NCBI RefSeq assembly: GCF_014649755.1
Contig: NZ_BMTQ01000005.1
Coordinates: 372,001-436,000, forward strand
DNA: 64,000 nucleotides
Reading direction: 5' to 3'
Source of the DNA: Streptomyces litmocidini
GTDB taxonomy: Bacteria; Actinomycetota; Actinomycetes; Streptomycetales; Streptomycetaceae
A program made the position numbers and the translations under genes. Of the stretch, positions 42,108-49,868 are shown piece by piece (within the stretch, counting starts at the first letter, position 1; each line of letters starts with the position of its first letter). Below the pieces are notes generated by a model. The model was not told the origin of the DNA, made no database searches, and saw nothing but the letters and a program-made list of their open reading frames with translations.

Positions 42108-45100
42108 TCAGACCGCCGTCGGCTCCTTCGCCTGCGGCGGGACCGGCACCTCGCCGGACTTCGCCGCCCGCTTCGCCGCCTTCTTCTTCGCGCGGCGCTC
42201 CTTGCGGAGCTCCACCATCGCGTAGAGCGTCGGGACGAGGAGCAGGGTCAGCAGCGTCGAGGTGATCAGACCGCCGATCACCACCACCGCCAGCGGCTGG
42301 GCGATGAAGCCGCCCTCGCCGGTGACGCCGAGGGCCATCGGCAGCAGGGCGAAGATCGTCGCCAGGGCGGTCATCAGGATCGGGCGGAGCCGGTGCCGGC
42401 CGCCCTCGATCACCGCTTCCACGACGCCCAGGCCCTGCGCCCGGTACTGGTTGATCAGGTCGATCAGGACGATCGCGTTGGTGACCACGATGCCGATGAG
42501 CATCAGCATGCCGATCATCGCCGGGACGCCCATCGCCGTGCCGGTGACCACGAGCAGACCGATCGCGCCGGTCGCCGCGAACGGGATCGAGACCAGCAGG
42601 ATCAGCGGCTGGACCAGCGACCTGAAGGTCGCCACCAGGAGCATGAAGACGATCGCGACGGCCGCGAGCATCGCCAGGAACAGGTTGAGGAAGGCGTCGG
42701 ACTGGTCCGCGGTGACGCCGCCGACGGTGGCGGTGGCCCCCTCCGGCAGGTCGAGGCCCTTGAGCTTCGCCTGGAGGGCGTTGCCCACCGCGCCGGTGTT
42801 GTCGCCGACCGGCTCGGCCGTGATCGTCGCGGCGCGCGCGCCGTCGATCCGGGTCATCGAGACCGGGCCGGGGACCAGCTCGACGGTGGCGACGTCGCCC
42901 AGCTTCACCGGGCCGAGCGGCAGGGCCCTGAGCTCGGCCAGGGTGGTGGCCGGGTGGGCCGAGGTGATGAGGACGTCCCGCTCGCTGTCGTCGAGGATCG
43001 CCTTGGCGGCCGGGGTGCCCCGGACGGCCTGGGCGACGACCGCCCCGAGCGAGGTGGTGTCGAAGCCGGCGTCGGCCGCCCGGGCGTTCGCCTTCACGGA
43101 GATCCGCGGGACGGACTGCGAGAGGTCGCTCTGGACGTCGGTGACGTCCTTCAGCCCGGCGACCGCGGCCCGGACCTGCTCGGAGGCCTTCTTGAGGGTC
43201 TCCGGGTCGGCGGCCTTGACGACCACGCTCAGCTTCTGGGAGCCGAACCCGTCACCGGCGGCGATGGTGGTGTCGCCGACCCCGTCGAGCGCGTCGAGGC
43301 CCTTCTCGATGGCGTCGCGCGTCTCCTCGTACGAGGCGGAGTCGTCCAGGCTCACCTTGTACGAGGCCTGGTGGGAGCCGGTGCCGCCGCCGAAGGCCGC
43401 CATGAAGCCGGAGGAGCCGACGGTGACCTGGTAGTCCTTGACGCCCTCGACGTCCGCGAGGACCTTCTCGACCTTCTTCGCGGCCTCGTCGGAGGCGCTC
43501 AGGCTGGTGCCGGGCGCCAGCTCCTGCCGGATGTTGAGCACCTTCTGCTCGCCGGGGTCGAAGAAGTTCGTCTTCAGGAGGCCGCCCATGCCGACGGTGA
43601 CGACCAGCACGGCGAGCGCGATGGCCAGGCTGGTGAGCCGGCGCCGGGTCGCGAACCGCAGGACCGGCACGTACAGGCGCTGGAGACGGCTCTTCTCCTC
43701 CTTCTCCTCGGCCAGGCGACGGGCCTCGTCCGGGTCCTCGGACGTGCCCTTGGGGGCGCGCAGGAACCAGTACGAGAGGACCGGGACCACCGTCAGGGAG
43801 ACCAGCAGCGAGGCGAGCAGGGCCGCCGTCACCGTCAGCGAGAAGGAGCCGAACATCTCGCCGACGAGGCCGCCGACCAGACCGATCGGCAGGAAGACGG
43901 CGACGGTGGTGAGGGTCGAGGAGGTGACGGCGCCCGCCACCTCGCGGACCGCGGTGAGGATCGCGCTCTGGCGCTCCTCGCCGTAGCCCAGGTGCCGCTT
44001 GATGTTCTCCAGGACCACGATCGAGTCGTCGACGACCCGGCCGATGGCGATGGTGAGCGCGCCGAGCGTCAGCATGTTCAGCGAGAGGTCGCGGGTCCAC
44101 AGCACGATGAGGGCGAGGACGACCGAGAGCGGGATGGAGACCGCGGTCACCAGGGTCGAGCGGACCGACGCGAGGAAGACCAGGATCACCAGGACGGCCA
44201 TGACGAGGCCGAGCGCGCCCTCCGTGGTCAGGCCGGAGACGGCCTTGGCGACGGCCGGGCCCTGGTCGGAGACCACGGTCAGCTCGGCGCCCGCGCCGAG
44301 GTCACGGCGCAGGTCGGGCAGCTTCTCCTCGACGGCGTCCGAGATCGCGACGGCGCTGCCGTCCTTGTCCATGGTGGCCATCACGGCGAGGGTGGGCTTG
44401 CCGTTCGTTCGCGTGAGGGAGGTGCGCGGGGACTCCTCCTGCTTCACGGTGGCGACGTCGCCGAGGCGGACCGCCCTGCCCTTGCCGGGGACGGCCGCGG
44501 GGATGCGCAGGTCCTCGATCTGCTGCAGCGAGGTGTAGCCGCCGCCGACCTGGATGGTGCGGGACTTGCCGGCCTCCGAGAAGGCGCCGGCCGGCAGGGT
44601 GGCGCCGCCGGAGCGAAGTGCCTCGGCGAGCTTCATCGTGGTGAGCCCGGCCGCGGCGAGCTTCCGCCCGTCCGGGGTGACGGAGACCTGGAGGTCCTGG
44701 ACGCCGCTGACGGAGACCTGGCCGACGCCCTCGATGTCCTCCAGGGCGGGCACGACGGTCCGCTCCAGCTGGTCGGCGAGCGCCTGCGGATCCTTGTCCG
44801 AGGCGGCGGCGAGGACGACGGTCGGCATGTCGTCCGTCGAACCGGCGATCACCTGCGGGTCGACGGTGTCGGGCAGCTGGGCGCGGGCGCGGTTCACGCC
44901 CTGCTGGACGTCGGCGACGAGCTGCTTCGTCGACTCGTCGCCGTAGTCGAAGGAGGCCATGACGACGGCCATGCCCTCGGAGGCGGTGGAGGTGACCGAC
45001 TTGAGGCCGTCGACGGACTTGAGGTTCCTCTCCAGCGGCTCGACCACCTGCTTCTCGACCACATCGGGAGAGGCGCCCTGGTACGGGGCGAGGACCGAGA

Positions 45101-45236
45101 CCATGGGCAGCTCGATCGAGGGGAGCAACTGCTGCTTCAGCTGCGGGATCGCGATCGCCCCGAACACGATCGCGACGATGGACATCAGCCCGATCAGGGC
45201 CCGTTGCGCGAGGCTGAATCTGGACAGCCAGGACAT
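42108..45236 (-). CDS. RND-superfamily efflux transporter (AcrB/SwrC-like)
   Basis: A 1042-residue proton-driven exporter. It has the classic twelve-helix layout with two large extracytoplasmic loops. The N-terminus SWLSRFSLAQRALIGLMSIV leads to the first helix. The proton-relay Asp pair is in IGRVVDDSIVVLENIKRHLG, and repeats such as NAIVLIDLINQYRAQGL mark the second half. The length and repeat pattern fit AcrB-type rather than MmpL proteins. With no adjacent membrane-fusion protein and no outer membrane, it resembles Gram-positive SwrC-type pumps. ATG at 45234-45236. A two-component pair lies directly upstream on the same strand. Confidence 0.93.
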   Translation of the reverse strand: MSWLSRFSLAQRALIGLMSIVAIVFGAIAIPQLKQQLLPSIELPMVSVLAPYQGASPDVVEKQVVEPLERNLKSVDGLKSVTSTASEGMAVVMASFDYGDESTKQLVADVQQGVNRARAQLPDTVDPQVIAGSTDDMPTVVLAAASDKDPQALADQLERTVVPALEDIEGVGQVSVSGVQDLQVSVTPDGRKLAAAGLTTMKLAEALRSGGATLPAGAFSEAGKSRTIQVGGGYTSLQQIEDLRIPAAVPGKGRAVRLGDVATVKQEESPRTSLTRTNGKPTLAVMATMDKDGSAVAISDAVEEKLPDLRRDLGAGAELTVVSDQGPAVAKAVSGLTTEGALGLVMAVLVILVFLASVRSTLVTAVSIPLSVVLALIVLWTRDLSLNMLTLGALTIAIGRVVDDSIVVLENIKRHLGYGEERQSAILTAVREVAGAVTSSTLTTVAVFLPIGLVGGLVGEMFGSFSLTVTAALLASLLVSLTVVPVLSYWFLRAPKGTSEDPDEARRLAEEKEEKSRLQRLYVPVLRFATRRRLTSLAIALAVLVVTVGMGGLLKTNFFDPGEQKVLNIRQELAPGTSLSASDEAAKKVEKVLADVEGVKDYQVTVGSSGFMAAFGGGTGSHQASYKVSLDDSASYEETRDAIEKGLDALDGVGDTTIAAGDGFGSQKLSVVVKAADPETLKKASEQVRAAVAGLKDVTDVQSDLSQSVPRISVKANARAADAGFDTTSLGAVVAQAVRGTPAAKAILDDSERDVLITSAHPATTLAELRALPLGPVKLGDVATVELVPGPVSMTRIDGARAATITAEPVGDNTGAVGNALQAKLKGLDLPEGATATVGGVTADQSDAFLNLFLAMLAAVAIVFMLLVATFRSLVQPLILLVSIPFAATGAIGLLVVTGTAMGVPAMIGMLMLIGIVVTNAIVLIDLINQYRAQGLGVVEAVIEGGRHRLRPILMTALATIFALLPMALGVTGEGGFIAQPLAVVVIGGLITSTLLTLLLVPTLYAMVELRKERRAKKKAAKRAAKSGEVPVPPQAKEPTAV

Positions 45237-45414
45237 GGGGTCTCTCTTCTGTGGCGTACTCGTCGACGGGCGGGAGCGGCCGAGACCCCGGTCCGGACCC
45301 GCTGGGTCCGCCGGAGGTGCCCCCCCGTCCATACGATCCGTCATCCGCGGCCGGAAGTCCTCGGCCCCCGGGTGCACTTCCTTACGCCGCGCATACCGCG
45401 TCTGGAGTACGCGC

Positions 45415-46104
45415 TCACTCCACCCGCGGGCGTACGAGACCGGACTCGTAGGCGGTGACCACCAGCTGGGCCCGGTCGCGGGCGCCGAGCTTGGCCATGG
45501 TCCGGTTGACGTGCGTCTTCACGGTGAGCGGGCTGACGTCGAGCCGCTCGGCGATCTCGTCGTTCGACAGGCCGCCCGCGACCAGGACGAGGACCTCGCG
45601 CTCCCGGGCGGTGAGCGCGGCGAGCCGCTCGGTGCGGGCGTCGCCGGCCGCGTTCGGGGGCCCCGCGGCGGAACCCTGGGCGAGGAAGGAGGCGATCAGG
45701 CCCTTGGTGGCGGCCGGCGAGAGCAGCGCCTCGCCGGCGTGGGCGATCCGGATCGCGCCGAGGAGCTCCTCCGGTTCGGCGCCCTTGCCGAGGAAACCGG
45801 AGGCGCCGGCACGCAGCGACTGCACGACGTACTCGTCGACCTCGAAGGTCGTCAGCATGACGATCCGCACGCCGGCCAGCCCGGGATCCGCCGTGATCAT
45901 CCGGGTGGCGGCGAGGCCGTCGGTGCCCGGCATGCGGATGTCCATCAGGACGACGTCCGGCCGCGTGGAACGGGCCAGCGCGACCGCCCCGTCGCCGTCG
46001 GGCGCCTCCCCGACGACCTCCATGTCGGGCTCGGAGTCCACCAGGACCTTGAAGGCACTGCGGAGCAGGGCCTGGTCGTCGGCGAGCAGTACCCGGATCG
46101 TCAC
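45415..46104 (-). CDS. NarL/LuxR-type response regulator next to the RND exporter
   Basis: A 229-residue regulator with a receiver domain (RVLLADDQALLRSAFKVL, phospho-Asp in PDVVLMDIRMPGTDG, Lys in GFLGKGAEPEEL) and a C-terminal LuxR HTH (LTAREREVLVLVAGGLSNDE). The GTG start at 46102-46104 overlaps the kinase stop (GTGA) and has GGGGGAGG upstream. It lies 178 bp upstream of the RND gene in the same direction, so direct control of that exporter is an attractive but untested reading. Confidence 0.92.
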   Translation of the reverse strand: MTIRVLLADDQALLRSAFKVLVDSEPDMEVVGEAPDGDGAVALARSTRPDVVLMDIRMPGTDGLAATRMITADPGLAGVRIVMLTTFEVDEYVVQSLRAGASGFLGKGAEPEELLGAIRIAHAGEALLSPAATKGLIASFLAQGSAAGPPNAAGDARTERLAALTAREREVLVLVAGGLSNDEIAERLDVSPLTVKTHVNRTMAKLGARDRAQLVVTAYESGLVRPRVE

Positions 46105-47357
46105 GTGCTGTCCTCCCCCGTGCGGGACGTCACCGGCAGTATCGCCTGCACGCGGAAGCCGCCGCCGTAGCGGGGTGCCGCGGTGAGGGTGCCGCCGAGC
46201 GCGCCGACCCGCTCGCGCATGCCGAGCAGTCCGTGGCCGCCGACCGGGGGCTGCTCGGCGGGCCCGGACGGGTCGGTCCGCGGGGTGCCGTCGTCGAGGA
46301 CGGTGATCTCGACCGTACGGCCCACCCGGACGACGCTCACCTCGGCCTTCGCGCCCGGTCCCGCGTGCTTGCGGACGTTGGTCAGGGCCTCCTGCACGAT
46401 CCGGTACGCGGCGAGGTCGACGGTCGCGGGCAGGGTCAGGCCCTCGTCGGCGCGGGCCAGGGCGACGGGGAGGCCGGCCTTGCGGAAGCTGTCGAGCAGC
46501 CCGTCCAGGACGGCGAGGCCCGGGGCGGGCTCGGTGGGGGCCTCCGGGTCGCCGGACTGGCGCAGCAGGCCGACGGTGGCGCGCAGCTCGTCCAGGGCGG
46601 AGCGGCTGGCTTCGCGGACGTGCGCGAGGGCCTCCTTGGCCTGGTCGGGGCGCTTGTCCATGACGTGTGCGGCGACCCCGGCCTGCACGTTCACCAGCGC
46701 GATGTGGTGGGCGACGACGTCGTGGAGGTCGCGGGCGATCCGCAGCCGCTCCTCGGCGACCCGCCGCCCGGCCTCCTCCTCGCGGGTCCGCTCGGCCCGC
46801 TCGGCCCGCTCCCGGATGGCGTCCACGAAGGCCCGGCGGCTGCGGACCGCGTCCCCCGCCGCGGCCGCCATCCCCGTCCAGGCGAAGACGCCGAGGTTCT
46901 CCTGCGCGTACCAGGGGGTCGGGCCGAAGGCCATGGCCGCGGCGGTGAGCACCGCCATCGTGGCGAGGCCGACCCGCCAGGTGGTGGGCCGGTCGGTGCG
47001 GGCGGCGACCGTGTAGAGCGCGACGACGGCGCTCATCGCGATCGGGGCGGGCCGGACGTCGTCGACCAGCTCCAGGAGGGTGACCACGACGGTGAAGGAG
47101 AGCACCGCGAAGGGCTTGCGCCGGCGCATCACCAGCGCGGCGGCCCCCGCGATCATGGCGAACACGCTCCACACGTCGGGCGTGCGGTCCCCGAAGGTCG
47201 GCCCGTCCGGGCTGCCGTGCGGATCGGTGAAGGACCCGGCGACCATCGCGACGAGCGAGCCGGCGGCGATCACGGCGTCGAAGGCGAGGGGGTGCGCGCG
47301 GAACCAGTCGCGGAGACGGGCGTGGGGGGTGCCGGTGGCGGGGCCGGTAGGGGTCAC
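46101..47357 (-). CDS. NarL-type sensor histidine kinase
   Basis: A 418-residue kinase. The N-terminal membrane domain (about 20-150) has several helices (DAVIAAGSLVAMVAGSF, VWSVFAMIAGAAALVM, LATMAVLTAAAMAFG). The HisKA_3 region is EERLRIARDLHDVVAHHIAL with phospho-His near 203. The HATPase domain has YRIVQEALTNVRKHAGPG (N-box), VLDDGTPRTDPSG and GGHGLLGMRERV. It is coupled to the downstream regulator by a GTGA overlap. The GTG start at 47355-47357 is chosen by context; the frame continues upstream into the repeat region, and no clear ribosome-binding site is visible. Confidence 0.88.
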   Translation of the reverse strand: MTPTGPATGTPHARLRDWFRAHPLAFDAVIAAGSLVAMVAGSFTDPHGSPDGPTFGDRTPDVWSVFAMIAGAAALVMRRRKPFAVLSFTVVVTLLELVDDVRPAPIAMSAVVALYTVAARTDRPTTWRVGLATMAVLTAAAMAFGPTPWYAQENLGVFAWTGMAAAAGDAVRSRRAFVDAIRERAERAERTREEEAGRRVAEERLRIARDLHDVVAHHIALVNVQAGVAAHVMDKRPDQAKEALAHVREASRSALDELRATVGLLRQSGDPEAPTEPAPGLAVLDGLLDSFRKAGLPVALARADEGLTLPATVDLAAYRIVQEALTNVRKHAGPGAKAEVSVVRVGRTVEITVLDDGTPRTDPSGPAEQPPVGGHGLLGMRERVGALGGTLTAAPRYGGGFRVQAILPVTSRTGEDST

Positions 47358-47381
47358 GGGGGACAACGGTACGGGCCCTGC

Positions 47382-47418
47382 GGGGCGGGCGGGGTGGGGT
47401 GGGGTGGGGTGGGGCGGG
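47382..47418 (+). other. G-rich run, possible G-quadruplex
   Basis: Eight successive runs of three or four G separated by single T or C on the plus strand. It lies just upstream of the minus-strand kinase start at 47357, on the template strand for that gene. Such a run can fold into a G-quadruplex. No function is known. Confidence 0.6.
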
Positions 47419-47449
47419 CCTTGCCGGGCGCCGCACCCTTCCGCGCCGG

Positions 47450-47850
47450 TGCCCGTGCCCTGCTGGGCGGTGCCCCGGCCCACCCGCCGTGTGGGCGATC
47501 GTCCCGCTGGGCGAGGGGGCCCCTGCTCGAGCGAAGCCGAGAGCTTGGGGGAGGGTGGGCACACGGGACGGCGCCCATAGCGGCGCCTCCGCGTTCCGCG
47601 CCCGGGCCCGCACCGACAGCGGCGCCGCACACGGGGTGCGGGTCCGGGCGCGGGAGCCTCGAGCGCCGGCAAGGGGCGCCGTTCCGTTGTGCCCACCCTC
47701 CCCCGAGCTCTCGGCTTCGCTCGAGCAGGGGGGACCCCCTCGCCCCGGCGGAACGACTGCCCACAACGGGGTGGGCGGGGGCGCCGCCCCGCGGGCGCAG
47801 CCCACAACGGCGGGGGCACCGCCCCGGCGGGCGCAGCCCGCGACGGGGCG
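47450..47850. repeat. large imperfect palindrome, copy 2 (in a 534-bp gene-less region)
   Basis: Related to the element at 36851-37135 but in the opposite orientation. It has the same central CCCGCACCGAC ... GGGGTGCGGGTCC core (about 47609-47645), the same GGGCGATCGTCCCGCTGGG and CGGAACGACTGCCCACAAC blocks, and the same GGCGCC segments. It also has an extra segment built on CTGCTCGAGCGAAGCCGAGA in the left arm (about 47523-47542), with its complement CTCTCGGCTTCGCTCGAGCA in the right (about 47708-47727). It lies between the kinase start and the PspAA stop. Apart from the G-rich run, nothing gene-like is seen in 47358-47891. Confidence 0.82.
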
Positions 47851-47891
47851 GGCGGCGGCCGCGACGGGCGGGTGTCCGCGGTGCGGGGGGG

Positions 47892-48170
47892 TCAGCCGGG
47901 GATCAGGCCGTCCTCCGAGAGCATGGCGCGGACCTCGTCCAGGGTCGCGTCCGGCGCCGGAAGGATCAGCTCCGAGGGCTCCAGCACGTCGTCCGGCAGG
48001 GGCGAGCCGAGCCTGCGGACGGCGTCGAGGAGGGCGCCGAGCGTGCGCCGGAACCCTTCCTCGTCCCCCGCCTCCACCTCTTCGAGCAGCTCGTCGTCGA
48101 GCCCGTTCAGCTCGGCGAAGTGGCTGTCGGCCAGCTTCCGCTGGCCCTCCCCCATGATCCGTACGATCAT
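47892..48170 (-). CDS. pspAA: PspA-associated protein PspAA
   Basis: A 92-residue protein of the PspAA family, partner of PspA in actinobacterial membrane-stress systems. Its sequence begins IVRIMGEGQRKLADSHFAEL, continues LDDELLEEVEAGDEEGFRRT, and ends LDEVRAMLSEDGLIPG. The first and last blocks match the family layout. It is 24 bp downstream of pspA on the same strand. ATG at 48168-48170. Confidence 0.88.
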   Translation of the reverse strand: MIVRIMGEGQRKLADSHFAELNGLDDELLEEVEAGDEEGFRRTLGALLDAVRRLGSPLPDDVLEPSELILPAPDATLDEVRAMLSEDGLIPG

Positions 48171-48194
48171 GACGCGTCCTGTCTGTCGCCGAAG

Positions 48195-48989
48195 CTACTT
48201 CTCGAAGCGCGGGTGGGACTGCTGGGTGTGGTCCTGCGGCGCGGCCGCGCCACCGCCCTCGATGGCCTGCTGCTGCGCGGAGGAGCCGCCGGCCAGCTCG
48301 GCCTTCATCCGCTGGAGCTCCAGCTCGACGTCCGTGCCGCCGGACAGCCGGTCCAGTTCCGCCTGGATGTCGTCCTTGGCCAGACCGGACTGGTCGTCGA
48401 GCGCGCCCGAGGCGAGCAGCTCGTCGATCGCGCCCGCGCGCGCCTGGAGCTGGGCGGTCTTGTCCTCGGCCCGCTGGATCGCGAGGCCGACGTCGCTCAT
48501 CTCCTCCGAGATGCCGGAGAACGACTCGGCGATCCGGGTCTGCGCCTGGGCCGCCGTGTAGGTCGCCTTGATGGTCTCCTTCTTGGTGCGGAAGGCGTCC
48601 ACCTTGGCCTGGAGGCGCTGGGCGGCGAGGGTGAGCTTCTCCTCCTCGCCCTGCAGCGTCTGGTGCTGCACCTCCAGGTCGCTGACCTGCTGCTGGAGCG
48701 CGGCCCGGCGGGACAGCGCCTCGCGCGCCAGGTCCTCGCGGCCGAGCGCCAGCGCCTTGCGGCCCTGGTCCTCCAGCTTGGCGGACTGGCCCTGCAGCTG
48801 GTTCAGCTGGAGTTCGAGCCGCTTGCGGGAGGTGGCGACGTCGGCGACGCCCCGCCGCACCTTCTGCAGCAGCTCCAACTGCTTCTGGTAGGAGTAATCG
48901 AGCGTCTCGCGCGGATCCTCGGCCCGGTCAAGGGCCTTGTTCGCCTTCGCGCGGAAGATCATCCCCATACGCTTCATGACACCGCTCAT
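48195..48989 (-). CDS. pspA: PspA/IM30 (ESCRT-III-like) membrane-stress protein
   Basis: A 264-residue coiled-coil protein that binds and protects damaged membranes by oligomerising. It starts MSGVMKRMGMIFRAKANKAL, contains PRETLDYSYQKQLELLQKVR and then long heptad repeats through about residue 210, with a Ser/Gln-rich tail. This follows the canonical PspA helix series. ATG at 48987-48989 is used; an internal ATG at 48977 is also plausible. It is followed by pspAA. The promoter must lie in the 273-bp gap with the divergent DUF3043 gene. That gap otherwise holds no clear feature. Confidence 0.93.
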   Translation of the reverse strand: MSGVMKRMGMIFRAKANKALDRAEDPRETLDYSYQKQLELLQKVRRGVADVATSRKRLELQLNQLQGQSAKLEDQGRKALALGREDLAREALSRRAALQQQVSDLEVQHQTLQGEEEKLTLAAQRLQAKVDAFRTKKETIKATYTAAQAQTRIAESFSGISEEMSDVGLAIQRAEDKTAQLQARAGAIDELLASGALDDQSGLAKDDIQAELDRLSGGTDVELELQRMKAELAGGSSAQQQAIEGGGAAAPQDHTQQSHPRFEK

Positions 48990-49248
48990 GGGCTTCGCGC
49001 GCCCCCTTCTGACGGACTTCGGCTCCAGCTCTCCAACAGGATCCACAGTACGGGCCCTGTCTCCATTACCGCACTGTTCGGAGCGGGATGCGCTCCTCCC
49101 CAAGGACGACTGCGCGTGGGGTTTCCTCCCGCGCAGGGAGTAGGTGGATCCCGGGGAGACCACGCCCGTCCTCGCGTACGTACGGCCGAAGACGCAGTCC
49201 GTTAGCGGATCGTTCCCGGCCCGCATGGGGTTCATGCCCGCCACCCCG

Positions 49249-49254
49249 TACCCT
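49249..49254 (+). promoter_or_regulatory. probable -10 box (TACCCT) of a leaderless DUF3043 transcript
   Basis: TACCCT ends 8 nt before the GTG start at 49263, with no ribosome-binding site between. This is the spacing of leaderless transcripts in streptomycetes. No strong -35 box is visible. Confidence 0.4.
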
Positions 49255-49262
49255 TGGGTTTT

Positions 49263-49868
49263 GTGTTCCGTAGCCGTTCGAAGGACGAGAAGGCCCCCAC
49301 CGACAAGGTGACGGCGGACCTCTCCACCAAGCAGCCCCGCGACCCCGAGGCCCCCAAGGGCCGCCCGACCCCGAAGCGGAGCGATGCGCAGTCCCAGCGC
49401 CGGCGCGCCGCGACGGTGCCGACCGACCGCAAGGAGGCCGCCAAGCGCCAGCGCGAGGCACGCCGCTCGGACCTGGCCCGGCAGCGCGAGGCGCTGGCGA
49501 GCGGCGACGAGCGCTACCTGCCCGTCCGTGACAAGGGGCCGGTCCGGCGCTTCGTGCGCGACTTCGTCGACTCCCGGTTCGCGATCGCCGAGTTCTTCCT
49601 GCCGATGGCCGTGGTGATCCTCGTGCTGTCGCTGTTCGGCAACGCCAACCGGGCGCTGCAGAACATCTCCCTGCTGCTGTGGCTCGGTGTGATCGTCCTG
49701 ATCGTCATCGACTCGATCGGCATCTGGCTCCGTCTGCGGAAGCAGCTGAACGAGCGCTTCCCGAACGAGCCGAAGCGCGGTGCCATCGCCTACGGCCTGA
49801 TGCGCACGCTCCAGATGCGCCGACTGCGTCTGCCCAAGCCGCAGGTCAAGCGCGGAGAGCGGCCCTGA
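49263..49868 (+). CDS. DUF3043 membrane protein
   Basis: A 201-residue protein. A highly charged N-terminal arm (about 1-95, rich in Lys/Arg/Ala, RSKDEKAPTDKVTAD) precedes two membrane helices (FFLPMAVVILVLSLFG and LLLWLGVIVLIVIDSIGIWL) and a basic C-terminal tail. These features and the VRDKGPVRRFVRDFVDSRF block fit DUF3043, a conserved actinobacterial family of unknown function. GTG at 49263 is preferred over TTG at 49254 because the spacing fits a leaderless start. It is followed without gap by a methyltransferase gene. Confidence 0.88.
   Translation: MFRSRSKDEKAPTDKVTADLSTKQPRDPEAPKGRPTPKRSDAQSQRRRAATVPTDRKEAAKRQREARRSDLARQREALASGDERYLPVRDKGPVRRFVRDFVDSRFAIAEFFLPMAVVILVLSLFGNANRALQNISLLLWLGVIVLIVIDSIGIWLRLRKQLNERFPNEPKRGAIAYGLMRTLQMRRLRLPKPQVKRGERP

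Noticed and set aside
45395..45417. MacR-type binding site (TGAGTACnnGTACTCA) near the second two-component pair
   Set aside because: Only one half-site matches; no full dyad was found in the window by eye.
42096..45458. Plus-strand frame of 1120 codons opposite the RND exporter
   Set aside because: The minus-strand frame has the RND Asp motif and helices; the plus translation is a charged low-complexity shadow.
46233..49205. Plus-strand frame of 990 codons spanning the kinase, palindrome copy 2, PspAA and PspA
   Set aside because: Crosses several real minus-strand genes and an intergenic repeat; translation is low complexity.
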